From Oscillospiraceae bacterium (GTDB lineage: Bacteria > Bacillota > Clostridia > Oscillospirales > Oscillospiraceae), in contig JAHHSI010000005.1 in NCBI GenBank assembly GCA_020025275.1, positions 39,024 through 103,023 on the forward strand: 64,000 bases of DNA, written 5' to 3'. A program made the position numbers and the translations under genes. Numbering within the stretch: position 1 is the first letter of the stretch; each line of letters opens with the position of its first letter. Positions 1 through 8,569 of the stretch are shown here, piece by piece. The notes beneath the pieces were generated by a model, which ran no database searches, was not told the origin of the DNA, and was given only the letters and a program-made list of their open reading frames with translations.

Positions 1-592
1 CCTCCGGCGTTGTTTTCAGAAGATTGGTCTGGATTGTGGTGGGGACGATTTCGTTGTTCGTCCGCAAATAGGCCTCGGCCTCCTCCGGCCCCAGTACATC
101 CACCAACCGCTCCACCAACCACCGGGGATGACTGTAGCGGATGGAGAGATACTCCTCCGTCGTGTCCTGCGGAAGTGCCGGCATATCCATCCAGTGCTCC
201 ACGAATTTACGCAGCACCGCATTGACCATGCCGGCGGCCTTGCAGCGGCCGTGGCGCTTGGTCATCTCTACCGCCTCATTGACGGCGGCGCGGTGGGGGA
301 TCTTATCCATAAAAAGGATCTGATAGCCGCCCAAACGCAGAATATTGCGAATCACCGACTCCAGCTTTTCCGCCTTTTGTGTGCAGTAACAGCCGATATA
401 ATAATCCAGCAGCAGCTTATTTTGAATGACACCGTAGCTCAGGCGCGTTGCCAAGGCTGCATCGCGGTGATCCAGTTGGTTCTTGGCGATGGTACGCTTC
501 AAACTGCCGTCCGACCACGCATTGGCACGGTCCACCTGCATAAGCACCTCCAGCGCAGTATCCCGTGCCGAGGGCTTTCTCTTCTCTTTCAT
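1..592 (-). CDS. rsmB: 16S rRNA (cytosine-967-C5)-methyltransferase RsmB, N-terminal part (cut by window edge)
   Basis: About 197 codons are present; the catalytic Rossmann domain lies beyond position 1. The start ATG (590-592) overlaps the fmt stop as ATGA. The first ~130 residues read as an all-alpha NusB-like RNA-binding domain, with RDTALEVL near the start and the stretch HRAAVNEAVEMTKRHG. The segment after that contains TNNEIVPTTIQTN, which aligns with the NN-PP-RxN region that precedes the SAM domain in RsmB/Sun proteins. In the family the protein methylates C967 of 16S rRNA using SAM. Its position directly after fmt is the common bacterial order. The methyltransferase motifs cannot be checked here. 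Confidence 0.85.
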   Translation of the reverse strand, partial: MKEKRKPSARDTALEVLMQVDRANAWSDGSLKRTIAKNQLDHRDAALATRLSYGVIQNKLLLDYYIGCYCTQKAEKLESVIRNILRLGGYQILFMDKIPHRAAVNEAVEMTKRHGRCKAAGMVNAVLRKFVEHWMDMPALPQDTTEEYLSIRYSHPRWLVERLVDVLGPEEAEAYLRTNNEIVPTTIQTNLLKTTPE

Positions 593-1509
593 ACGCCCAC
601 CTGCACGCTGTGGCCACGGAGATAATCTGCCGCTGCCATCCGTTTGCCGCCTTCGGCCTGCAGCTGCGTGATTCGCAGTGTCTGTCCATCACCGCAGGCG
701 ATCTCAATCCCCTGCTTTCCGGCAGATACCACGGTACCGGGGGCTGCCTTTGTGGTACTTCCCTGTTCGGTCTTGAAAACCTTCACCTTCTTGCCACCCA
801 CTTCCGTCGAGGCACAGGGCCATGGAATCAAGCCACGCACCTGATCGTGGATCTGGCGGGCTGTGCGATTCCAATCAATGGGCGACAGTGCCTTGGAGAG
901 CATGGGTGCATAGGTGTGTGCGCTATGATCCTGCGGTGTCCGAGCGGCTGTCCCGTTTTTCAGGGCCTCTACCGTTTCCGAAAGAGCCTGTGCGCCCAGT
1001 GCGGCCAGCCGCTCCGTCAGCTCCAAGGCCGTTTCATCCGGATCAATCTTCGTTTTTACCACACGCAGGATGTCGCCGGCATCCAGTTCCTTGGCCATAT
1101 ACATGATGGTGACGCCGGTCTCCTCACAGCCGTCCAGAATTGACCAGTTGATGGGCGCTGCACCCCGGTACTTCGGCAGCAGCGAGGAGTGGACATTGAT
1201 GGAACCGTATTTCGGGGCGCAGAGGATCTCCTCGGGAAGGATCCGGCCATAGGCCGCCACAACGATCAGCTCCGGCTGCAGCTCCTGCACCACAGACAAG
1301 GCCTCCCCGTCCCGCATTTTCAGCGGCTGATACACGGTGAGTCCCTGACTGAGGGCATACTCCTTCACCGGGGAGAAGGTCATCTTCATTCCACGGTTCT
1401 TGGGCTTATCCGGCTGCGTAAAAACACCGCACACCTCGTGCCCGTCCTCCACCAAACGCTTCAGGGAGGCCACCGCAAAATCCGGTGTTCCCATAAACAG
1501 AATTCGCAT
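589..1509 (-). CDS. fmt: Methionyl-tRNA formyltransferase
   Basis: 306 residues, normal for the family. It transfers a formyl group from 10-formyl-THF to initiator Met-tRNA. The N-terminus MRILFMGTPDFAV is the Rossmann start. The folate and catalytic region reads NVHSSLLPKYRGAAPI, which supplies the catalytic Asn and His, and LDAGDIL supplies the Asp. The C-terminal ~100 residues form the OB-like tRNA-binding domain. The gene lies 2 bases after def and overlaps rsmB by 4 bases, so formylation, deformylation and rRNA methylation are translated together. No key residue is missing. Confidence 0.97.
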   Translation of the reverse strand: MRILFMGTPDFAVASLKRLVEDGHEVCGVFTQPDKPKNRGMKMTFSPVKEYALSQGLTVYQPLKMRDGEALSVVQELQPELIVVAAYGRILPEEILCAPKYGSINVHSSLLPKYRGAAPINWSILDGCEETGVTIMYMAKELDAGDILRVVKTKIDPDETALELTERLAALGAQALSETVEALKNGTAARTPQDHSAHTYAPMLSKALSPIDWNRTARQIHDQVRGLIPWPCASTEVGGKKVKVFKTEQGSTTKAAPGTVVSAGKQGIEIACGDGQTLRITQLQAEGGKRMAAADYLRGHSVQVGV

Positions 1510-1511
1510 GA

Positions 1512-2018
1512 TTATTCGTCCTCTTCCATTTCTTCCTGTTCTCGGATGTAGGCCTCCAGATCTTCTTCCGTCATCAGGCGATCCACGTGCTCTACAAAGA
1601 GGTGTCCGTCCAGATGCTCCAACTCATGGCAGAAGCAGCGAGCCGTCAGACCTTCATCCTCCACCTCAAAAACGTTGCCGTCCCGATCTTGTGCACGGAC
1701 ACGCACCACATTGGGGCGCGTGACAATGCCGAATTTTCCGGGAACACTGAGGCAGCCTTCCAGTCCGGTCTGCTCTCCTGCAGTGGAGACGATCTCCGGG
1801 TTGATGAGCTCGATGATCTCGTCATCCTCGTTCATTACGACGCAGACACGGCGCAAAATGCCCACCTGCGGCGCCGCCAGACCCACACCCTCGGAATCGA
1901 TCAGAGTTTCCTTCATATCGTCCAGCAGCGTATGCAGCCGCGCGTTAAACTCCGTTACCGGGCGGCAGACCTTCTGCAAACATTCATCACCCTGTACGAC
2001 AATCTTTCTCAGTGCCAT
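1512..2018 (-). CDS. def: Peptide deformylase
   Basis: 168 residues, standard length. It removes the N-formyl group from nascent proteins using a bound metal. Motif 1 is GVGLAAPQVG (usual GIGLAAPQVG) and motif 2 is EGCLSVP with the metal-binding Cys. Motif 3 reads CHELEHLDG, so the usual HExDH is HELEH with Glu in the fourth position; both His ligands and the catalytic Glu are kept. It sits between priA and fmt, the usual def-fmt pairing. Activity is expected, because the altered position is not a metal ligand. Confidence 0.96.
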   Translation of the reverse strand: MALRKIVVQGDECLQKVCRPVTEFNARLHTLLDDMKETLIDSEGVGLAAPQVGILRRVCVVMNEDDEIIELINPEIVSTAGEQTGLEGCLSVPGKFGIVTRPNVVRVRAQDRDGNVFEVEDEGLTARCFCHELEHLDGHLFVEHVDRLMTEEDLEAYIREQEEMEEDE

Positions 2019-2040
2019 GATTTGTTCCCCCGTTCTTCTC

Positions 2041-4476
2041 TTAGTTCATCAAATTACAATCCGTATAGATATTCATCCCGCGGTTCTCTTTCCGGGATGC
2101 AAATTCTCGCATATAGGCGGCGAGCACCTCCCGCAGCCGTTTCTCGTTCCGCCCGATGACGGTAATCCGGTAACGATAGCGGTGATTTACCTTTACAATC
2201 GGCGCCGGCGCCGGACCAAGCACCTCCCAGCCCAAAGGCGCATAGGACGCCTCCTGAGAAAGGCGCCACAGGCTGTCACGGACCTCGCCGCAGGCACGGC
2301 GGACGCCGTTTTCATCCATTCCCGTAACGGTGATGGTGAACTGGTCAGAAAACGGCGGATCCAGCCGCAGTTTCCGGATGCGGAGCTCGCTTTCATAAAA
2401 CCGCTCGTAGTCCTGCTCGGCTGCCGCCAGGATCACGTCGTTATCCGGCGTATATGTCTGGAGCACGGCGCGGCCCTCTTTTTCACCGCGGCCGGCCCGC
2501 CCCACCACCTGCGTCAGCAAGGAGAACGTGCGCTCGGCAGCACGGTAATGGTCCACATAGAGGGACAGATCCGCCGCCAAAACACCCACCAGTGTTACAT
2601 TTTCAAAATCCAGTCCCTTGGCTACCATTTGGGTCCCCAACAGGATCGGAATTTTTTTCTCTTCAAATTCTTTCAGTATTTTTTCATGGCCGCCGCCCAC
2701 CGTGTCGGCATCCATCCGCAAAATTTCCGTGCCGGGAAACAAAGTGTGCAGCTCCTCCTCCACTTTTTGCGTCCCGACGCCGATATGCTTCATCGGTCCG
2801 CAGCACTCCGGGCACTCCTCCGATGCCTTTTCCGAGTAGCCGCAGTAGTGGCACATCAAGCGGCGGTTGGCAGAATGATAGGTAAGGTACACACTGCATC
2901 GGGGACACTGCGGCACGTAACCGCACTCCGGACACAACAGCTGGCGGCTGTTCCCGCGGCGATTCAGAAAGAGAATGCTCTGCTCCCCTGTCGCAAGATT
3001 CTTGGCCAGTTCCTCATAGAGCGGGGCGCTGATCGCCCCCGTATTCCCGTTTTTCAGCTCCCGACGCAGGTCGGCCATGACGACCCGGGGCATTTGTTTC
3101 TGGTTATACCGCCGCCGAAGCATCGACAGCTGATACTCCCCGTGGTGCGCAAAATAGGCAGTCTCAATGGTGGGCGTTGCACTGCCCAGCAAAAGCCGTG
3201 CCCCCTCTTGAGCACAGCGGTATTTGGCGATGTCCCGGGCATGATAGCAAGGGGCATTCTCCGACTCATACGAGGTCTCCTGCTCCTCATCCAGGACGAT
3301 CAGCCCGATATTCTCCAGCGGTGCAAAAACCGCCGAGCGGGTCCCAACCACAATATGTGCCTCGCCACGGCAGATCCGTTTATACTGATCGTAGCGCTCG
3401 CTCATGCGCAATCCGCTGTGCAGCAGGGCCACCTCCTCGCCGAAATAGGTGGAAAAGCGAGCCATCATCTGCGGAGTAAGCGCAATTTCCGGGACAAGGA
3501 TCATCACGGATTTTCCACGCTCCAGCAGTGTCTGTGCCAGACGGATATAGACCAGCGTCTTGCCGCTGCCGGTAACACCTTGCAGCAGCGTGACCCCACC
3601 CTTTCCGCTTTCGGTCTGAGCGATGATTTCCTCATACACCTGCTGCTGCTCCTCATTGAGTACAATGGGGTCAGCCGATGCCGTATAGATTTTCTCCGTG
3701 ATCCTGTACTCCTCCTGCTCTCGCAGCGTGAGAAGCCCCAGCTTCTCCAGTCGGCGCAGCGCCGGGCGGGATACCCCGGTATAGTAGCACAATTCGTGCA
3801 CGGGCGTCTCCCCGTAGCGAGAGAGAAACACCAGTGCGTCATATTGGCGAGGAGCCTTTTTCGCCCGCTCCTGTGCCGCAGTCATGGCCTCCTCACCGGA
3901 AACAGCCAGGGAAGCCAGCAGCACTACCTTATCCTGCACTCGTCGGTTGGTTTCCGTGATGCACTCCACGACCCCCTGACGTCGCAGGCGGGCGAGGACC
4001 ACGGTGACCTCTTCACCGAAATCGTTTTGCAATGCCTGCTCTTCACGGGGCCCGTCTGCCAGTGAGCGGCAAATACAGGCATCCCGGGCAGAGAGATCTT
4101 CCCAGTTGGCACCGGGGCACAAGGTCCAGCTCTGGCGGTATCGATACCACACACCGGCCGGAAGGATCGTGCGGACGGCGTCGTAAACCGTGCAAAAATA
4201 GCGCTGACGCATCCACAGTGCCAGACGGATCTGCTTTTGTGACAGGATCGGCTCTTCGTCCAGCACCTGGCGCACCGCTTTGAGCGGCTTGTCCGGCACA
4301 GATACATAGAGTGACAAAATCACTCCCTCGCAGACCCGATTCCCGCGGCCGAAAGGCACCAGAACACGGCACCCCTCGGCGGCGGTCAGATCATCCGGCA
4401 GGATATAATCATAGGGTCTGTCAATGGCGTAGGTTGCCGCCGAAACGGCAATTTTGGCAATCTGCGGCACTGACAC
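2041..4476 (-). CDS. priA: Primosomal replication restart helicase PriA
   Basis: 811 residues, starting at GTG directly behind a GAGGGGG ribosome-binding run. The 3'-end-binding domain occupies roughly the first 110 residues (YDYILP, VPFGRGN). It is followed by a winged-helix part, then the helicase core with Walker A GVTGSGKTLVY, the DEEQ box and GTRSAVF. Eight zinc-binding cysteines lie between the helicase lobes (CPECGYVPQCPRC, then CHYCGY and CPECC). PriA reloads the replisome at stalled forks. Two separate ATPase lobes and the late motif QVVGRAGRG are visible. The gene lies between rpoZ and def in the operon. Confidence 0.97.
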   Translation of the reverse strand: MSVPQIAKIAVSAATYAIDRPYDYILPDDLTAAEGCRVLVPFGRGNRVCEGVILSLYVSVPDKPLKAVRQVLDEEPILSQKQIRLALWMRQRYFCTVYDAVRTILPAGVWYRYRQSWTLCPGANWEDLSARDACICRSLADGPREEQALQNDFGEEVTVVLARLRRQGVVECITETNRRVQDKVVLLASLAVSGEEAMTAAQERAKKAPRQYDALVFLSRYGETPVHELCYYTGVSRPALRRLEKLGLLTLREQEEYRITEKIYTASADPIVLNEEQQQVYEEIIAQTESGKGGVTLLQGVTGSGKTLVYIRLAQTLLERGKSVMILVPEIALTPQMMARFSTYFGEEVALLHSGLRMSERYDQYKRICRGEAHIVVGTRSAVFAPLENIGLIVLDEEQETSYESENAPCYHARDIAKYRCAQEGARLLLGSATPTIETAYFAHHGEYQLSMLRRRYNQKQMPRVVMADLRRELKNGNTGAISAPLYEELAKNLATGEQSILFLNRRGNSRQLLCPECGYVPQCPRCSVYLTYHSANRRLMCHYCGYSEKASEECPECCGPMKHIGVGTQKVEEELHTLFPGTEILRMDADTVGGGHEKILKEFEEKKIPILLGTQMVAKGLDFENVTLVGVLAADLSLYVDHYRAAERTFSLLTQVVGRAGRGEKEGRAVLQTYTPDNDVILAAAEQDYERFYESELRIRKLRLDPPFSDQFTITVTGMDENGVRRACGEVRDSLWRLSQEASYAPLGWEVLGPAPAPIVKVNHRYRYRITVIGRNEKRLREVLAAYMREFASRKENRGMNIYTDCNLMN

Positions 4477-4499
4477 TCACCCCCTCATACACCTCGTCC

Positions 4500-4715
4500 T
4501 TACTTCTCTTCGATGGTCGTATCCATGCTGTGGGCATCGAATTTACCCTCGGCAACCTCATGAATCGCCAGCGTTACGGGCTTATCGTCCAAATGCTGGC
4601 CGTTGTTCTCGGCCTCCACCGAAATCTGTCTGGCTCTGCGGGCCACAACGTTTACCATCATATAACGGTTGGGGATGTACTCGGTCAGTTTGTTCATTGC
4701 GGGATAAAGCATCAT
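4500..4715 (-). CDS. rpoZ: DNA-directed RNA polymerase omega subunit
   Basis: 71 residues from the ATG at 4715. This start is preferred over an in-frame TTG at 4724 because AGGAAG (4725-4730) lies 9 bases upstream of the ATG but touches the TTG. Family features are NRYMMVNVVARRARQI, the fold that clamps the beta-prime C-terminus, and KPVTLAIHEVAEGK near the end. It assists core RNA polymerase assembly. The order gmk-rpoZ-priA is the classic Bacillota arrangement. Confidence 0.93.
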   Translation of the reverse strand: MMLYPAMNKLTEYIPNRYMMVNVVARRARQISVEAENNGQHLDDKPVTLAIHEVAEGKFDAHSMDTTIEEK

Positions 4716-4772
4716 AATAATCAACTTCCTATCTGCCTGAAGGCTAAAAATTTACAAAATATGGAGTGGAAC

Positions 4773-5375
4773 TTACATTCCCTCGATCTCACTGATCCGG
4801 TCGGCGGCACGGCAGTGCTCGGCGCTGAGAATCGCATCCAGCTCGGCAACTGCCTGCTCCACCGAATCATTGATCACAAAATAGTCATAGCTGCTGGCGG
4901 AGTTCAGCTCCACCTTGGCGCGCAGCAAACGCTTCTGCACCTTTTCCGGAGAGTCGGTTCCGCGGTCGGTAAGTCGCCGCTCCAATTCCTTCCAAGACGG
5001 CGGAGCAATGAAGATCCGCACCGTTTCCGGCCGCTTTTCGCACACCTGCGTAGCTCCCTGGATCTCAATGTCCAAAATCACATCCTGCCCACGCTCCATG
5101 GCCTCGTCCACATAGCGTTTGGGGGTGCCGTAAAAGTTGCCTACATACTCGGCGTGCTCCAAGAACTCATCACGGCCCAGCATGGTGCGGAATGTTTCAG
5201 CGTCAATAAAATGATAATGCTGACCGTCCTTTTCCCCTTTTCGGGGCTGCCGTGTCGTTGCCGACACGGAGAAAAACAGGTTGTCACGCTTTTTCATCAA
5301 CGCATGAAGCACCGTACTCTTTCCCACGCCGGATGGGCCGGAAATAATGAAGGTTTTTCCTTTTCTCTGACGCAA
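4773..5375 (-). CDS. gmk: Guanylate kinase
   Basis: 200 residues; phosphorylates GMP to GDP. The P-loop is GPSGVGKST at residues 13-21. The GMP-binding part follows: SATTRQPRKGEKDGQHYHF, then EYVGNFYGTPK. The lid and base-specificity segment has LDIEIQGATQV. The start is probably TTG at 5375, four bases after the remA stop, with GGAGGAAT as the ribosome-binding site inside the remA end. remA-gmk-rpoZ is conserved in Bacillota. Confidence 0.96.
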   Translation of the reverse strand: MRQRKGKTFIISGPSGVGKSTVLHALMKKRDNLFFSVSATTRQPRKGEKDGQHYHFIDAETFRTMLGRDEFLEHAEYVGNFYGTPKRYVDEAMERGQDVILDIEIQGATQVCEKRPETVRIFIAPPSWKELERRLTDRGTDSPEKVQKRLLRAKVELNSASSYDYFVINDSVEQAVAELDAILSAEHCRAADRISEIEGM

Positions 5376-5378
5376 AAT

Positions 5379-5639
5379 TCATTCCTCCTCTGTAAAGTCT
5401 TCTGGCTTTAACCCTAAACGCGGAGCCATCTTTTCAGCGGACAGAGCCGACAAAATCACATGATCACTATCCATGATCAGCACGGCGGCGGTCTTCCGTC
5501 CGTAGGTGGCATCGATCAGCATCCCCCGATCGCGGGATTCCTGGACCAAGCGTTTGATCGGCGCAGAATCCGGGCTGACAATGGCCAGCAGCCGCTGGGC
5601 GGACACCAGATTTCCAAAGCCAATATTAATGAGCTGCAT
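5379..5639 (-). CDS. remA: RemA family (DUF370) DNA-binding regulator
   Basis: 86 residues. It starts MQLINIGFGNLV and contains the family signature around RGMLIDATYGRKTAAVLIMDSDHVILSA. In Bacillus subtilis RemA activates matrix and osmoprotection genes. In clostridia the gene sits, as here, between yicC and gmk, and its targets are not established. The start follows AAGGAGGG at good spacing. The length matches the family and nothing is missing. A role in biofilm regulation in this organism would be inference. Confidence 0.93.
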   Translation of the reverse strand: MQLINIGFGNLVSAQRLLAIVSPDSAPIKRLVQESRDRGMLIDATYGRKTAAVLIMDSDHVILSALSAEKMAPRLGLKPEDFTEEE

Positions 5640-5651
5640 CTGCGGCCCTCC

Positions 5652-6530
5652 TTATTCGATATTCTGCACCTGCTCGCGGATCTTCTCAACCTCTGCCTTC
5701 ATATTCACCACGTCCTGTGTGATGGCGAGATCGTTGCACTTCGAGCCGATCGTGTTGCATTCACGGTTGACCTCCTGAATAAGGAAGTCGAGCTTACGGC
5801 CCACCGGCTCGGTGCTGTCCAGCATCGTACGAAGCTGGGCAATATGACTGCGCAGGCGCACCGTCTCCTCATCCACAGCAATCTTATCTGCGAAGATGGC
5901 CGCCTCCGTGAGGATCCGGCTCTCGTCGATGGTGGTAGACTGCAGCACCTCGGCCATTTTCGTTTCCAGTCGGGTACGATACTCTGCTACAGTCTGCGGA
6001 GACTGCTTCTCCACCTTCCCCACCGTAGTCTCGATGGTCAGCAGGCGGCTGCCGATGTCTTCGGCCATGCGCCGGCCTTCAACGGCACGCATTTCATTAT
6101 AAGCACAAAGAGCCTTGTCTAATACCAGACAGATATCTGCAGAGACGGAGTCCAGGTCCTCCTCCGCCTTAGTCACGGTCAGAACCTCCTGAAAACGTGC
6201 CAAGTCCATCGCTGTTACGTGACCTTCCAGTCCCAGCATATCCTGCAAATGAGTCATCGCCTCGTAGTAGCCCCGTGCCAGCGGCTCATTAACCGACACA
6301 ACGGATACATCGGCTGCCGAAGCATCGATACTGACAAAGACATCGACCTTACCGCGCGACACCGCCTTTTGCACCAGCGCCTTCATGGCGTCCTCAGCGA
6401 AACAATAGCTGCGAGGCATCTTAATACTGCAATCCAGATACCGATTATTGACGGAGCGCACCTCGACCGTAATATCTCTCCCGTTCAGGTTCTCTCTGGC
6501 CCGGCCGTAACCGGTCATACTTTTTACCAC
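5652..6530 (-). CDS. yicC: YicC/YloC family endoribonuclease
   Basis: 292 residues with a GTG start that keeps the family opening MVKSMTGYGRA. The N-terminal YicC domain covers about residues 1-155. The C-terminal DUF1732 domain ends in NTIGSKCNDLAITQDVV, the best-conserved segment of the family. E. coli YicC is an RNase that promotes decay of certain RNAs; the role in Bacillota is less clear. It sits upstream of remA and gmk, as in Bacillus (yloC). No unusual feature. Confidence 0.93.
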   Translation of the reverse strand: MVKSMTGYGRARENLNGRDITVEVRSVNNRYLDCSIKMPRSYCFAEDAMKALVQKAVSRGKVDVFVSIDASAADVSVVSVNEPLARGYYEAMTHLQDMLGLEGHVTAMDLARFQEVLTVTKAEEDLDSVSADICLVLDKALCAYNEMRAVEGRRMAEDIGSRLLTIETTVGKVEKQSPQTVAEYRTRLETKMAEVLQSTTIDESRILTEAAIFADKIAVDEETVRLRSHIAQLRTMLDSTEPVGRKLDFLIQEVNRECNTIGSKCNDLAITQDVVNMKAEVEKIREQVQNIE

Positions 6531-6562
6531 AGTGGTTGTCCCCTTTCTCTATTCAAACAAAA

Positions 6563-7240
6563 TCAGCAGCACCAGAAATAGCCGCCGCCGCCCAACAGGT
6601 TGCAGCACATCCATGTGGTGCAGCAGCGCAGACAGTTGGAGTCGCAATTGGCGGTATGAATATTACTGTAGCCGTCGGGGCGATAGGTCCCAGAGCGGCC
6701 CTCTACCATATCCAGCGCACGCAGATATTCCGGGTTGTTGGGCTCCAGCTGTACGGCGGTCTGGATATAGCGCTTGGCCTCATCCATCCAGCCGCGGCGA
6801 TAGTAGACGGAGCCCTTCAGGAAGTTCCACTCGGCGCCGTGGTTGCTGCTGGCATTCAGCAGCTCCTCGGCCAAATTCAGATTCCCCTGCTGGATGGCCA
6901 TACGCACCCGCAAAAATTCCTGATTGCCGCCATAGGCACTGCCATACCCGTAGTTGGCATAGCCGCCGGTCCCATATCCGGTCCCATAGCCTGCCGCCCC
7001 GTATCCGGTGCCGTAGCCCGAAGAAGTACCGGCTGAATGTGCCGTGCGTCCCCGGCGCTGCTCCTGAATCATTTCATACGCCTCATTGATTTCCTTCATC
7101 CGCTCCTGTGCCAGATCGGCCAGCGGATTATCATGATAATTGTCCGGATGGTATTTCCGGGCCAATTGCCGATATGCCTTTTTGATCTCCTCGTCACTTG
7201 CGGTGCTGGAGACACCCAGTACCTGATAAGGATCGCTCAT
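6563..7240 (-). CDS. J-domain protein with Gly/Tyr-rich linker, TPR-like region and Cys-rich tail
   Basis: 225 residues. The J domain is at 3-63 (DPYQVLGVSSTAS, HPD at 31-33), so it should stimulate a DnaK-type chaperone. Next comes a low-complexity YGTGYG linker (about 75-108), then a TPR-like segment (WNFLKGSVYYRRGWMDEAKRYIQTA) and a tail with eight cysteines in the last 28 residues, ending YFWCC. There is no DnaJ zinc-finger or substrate domain, so this is not DnaJ itself. Its stop and the start of YicC are 32 bases apart. Its own ATG overlaps the DUF5685 stop by 4 bases, which suggests that the two act together. The cysteines may bind metal or anchor the protein; this is inference. Confidence 0.85.
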   Translation of the reverse strand: MSDPYQVLGVSSTASDEEIKKAYRQLARKYHPDNYHDNPLADLAQERMKEINEAYEMIQEQRRGRTAHSAGTSSGYGTGYGAAGYGTGYGTGGYANYGYGSAYGGNQEFLRVRMAIQQGNLNLAEELLNASSNHGAEWNFLKGSVYYRRGWMDEAKRYIQTAVQLEPNNPEYLRALDMVEGRSGTYRPDGYSNIHTANCDSNCLRCCTTWMCCNLLGGGGYFWCC

Positions 7241-8142
7241 AGTTCTGCTCCTGCCTTTCGTGTTGGGTTGCTCTTTTCTCTCTTTTTCCTCTGGTGAAAG
7301 GTACCATCCAAAACGGCTCGTCCCACCCCGTACATTCCCTCGTAGACAACGCTGCGAATAATCGGCGTCCAGCAGCCAAAGTCTGCCAGCTCAAAGGCCG
7401 CCGACATCTGCTCAATGGAGCGGTCCATGGTTCCGGCCAGTTCCTCCCGGCTTTCCGGCGTCAGGACGCCCTGAACGTGGGAAAAGCGCAAGGCCAGCGG
7501 ATTATAGCTCCCGCTGCGTAAATCTTTCTTCAAATCATCTGCCGCATCCGTGAGGTAGATCCAACGGCCCAGATGGTAAAACATCTGCCGCAGAATCCGG
7601 CGGCGTGTCCGATCCTCCACCGTCTCTGCCGCACCGGCCAGCAACAGGGCAAATGTGTCCGCAGGCGGGTCGATGGCCGTACACCCGCTCTGCTCCAGTT
7701 CGTCCAGTGCCTGCAGCTGCTCCCGAGTATTTCGGTCAAAATCCGGCTGAAGTCGCCGCGCTTTTTCATAGGCACGGCGCAAAAAGAGGGAGGCCGCCCG
7801 ATACTTCAGCCCACGCCAAAAGCCGTGGTCGGCCACGCCGTCCTGCAGCTGCCACCAAGTCAGGATCACGCTCATATCCGCGGCAGTATCCAGGGCGGCA
7901 TTGGGTTGGGCACACCCGTGTTTTTTCAAAGGATGAACGATGCAGCTCTTTTGACAGCAGCTGCAAGAGTGCCCGTCGCTGAGCAGGATCGCCAAAAATG
8001 TCAGATCATAGTTAAGGATCATCCGTGCCGCCAGATAATAGCGGCGCTGAAGCGTATGACACAGGCCGCAATAGGCAGAGGAGAAAATCTCCTGCTCCTC
8101 TTTTGTCAGTCGTCCCGGTGACGGTCGTACATAGCCAAACAT
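7237..8142 (-). CDS. DUF5685 family protein, Cys-rich, function unknown
   Basis: 301 residues. The N-terminal 80 residues hold seven cysteines: YCGLC at 24-28, CSCCQKSC at 60-67 and C77. This pattern suits a zinc or iron-sulfur site. The rest is helical, with repeated acidic and aromatic residues such as YLTDAADDLKKDL, which resembles a diphosphate-binding DDxxD region but is not a proven match. The opening FGYVRP is typical of the DUF5685 group. The gene overlaps the J-domain gene by 4 bases and the RseC-like gene by one base (TGATG). The function is unknown. Confidence 0.75.
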   Translation of the reverse strand: MFGYVRPSPGRLTKEEQEIFSSAYCGLCHTLQRRYYLAARMILNYDLTFLAILLSDGHSCSCCQKSCIVHPLKKHGCAQPNAALDTAADMSVILTWWQLQDGVADHGFWRGLKYRAASLFLRRAYEKARRLQPDFDRNTREQLQALDELEQSGCTAIDPPADTFALLLAGAAETVEDRTRRRILRQMFYHLGRWIYLTDAADDLKKDLRSGSYNPLALRFSHVQGVLTPESREELAGTMDRSIEQMSAAFELADFGCWTPIIRSVVYEGMYGVGRAVLDGTFHQRKKREKSNPTRKAGAEL

Positions 8143-8546
8143 CAGAACAAACGTAAAATCGTATATGTCAGTGCACCGCTGTGCCGCGCATGGCGGTCCA
8201 CCAATACGCAGGGAATCATGGACAGCGCCGCAGCCCCGATTGCAATGGCGTAGCGCACTCCTTCAGCCAGCCCTTCGGTCATGAAGTACCCGGCCAGAAA
8301 CAGGATCACCGGCAAAAGATAGACCAGCGCCACAACACCCAACAGCTTCTGCGTGCTGCTCTCCACCACAACCTTTTCTCCCGGCTTGGCATCCACCGGG
8401 TTTTTCGCCGTGGCATAGATGGCAGCTCCGGTCATGCCGCAGCCGGCGCACTCCTCGCAGTCATGGCCGCACGCCGTCTTGCGCGGAACAGAGATCCGGG
8501 CAAGACCATCGCCTAAAATTTCTTCTACTGTCGCAATTTGCGTCAT
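8142..8546 (-). CDS. SoxR-reducing/RseC family membrane protein
   Basis: 134 residues. An N-terminal domain carries the cysteine motif CGHDCEECAGCG (about 26-37). It is followed by a short beta-rich part (GEKVVVESS) and two membrane helices (about 70-88 and 98-118). This is the RseC/RsxC-associated SoxR-reducer layout. In Proteobacteria relatives tune sigma-E or act with the Rnf complex; in clostridia the partner is unknown. It is translationally coupled to DUF5685 through TGATG, so a membrane redox or metal role shared with that gene is plausible but inferred. Confidence 0.82.
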   Translation of the reverse strand: MTQIATVEEILGDGLARISVPRKTACGHDCEECAGCGMTGAAIYATAKNPVDAKPGEKVVVESSTQKLLGVVALVYLLPVILFLAGYFMTEGLAEGVRYAIAIGAAALSMIPCVLVDRHARHSGALTYTILRLF

Positions 8547-8569
8547 TCTTTTCTTCCTTTCACGTTTCC

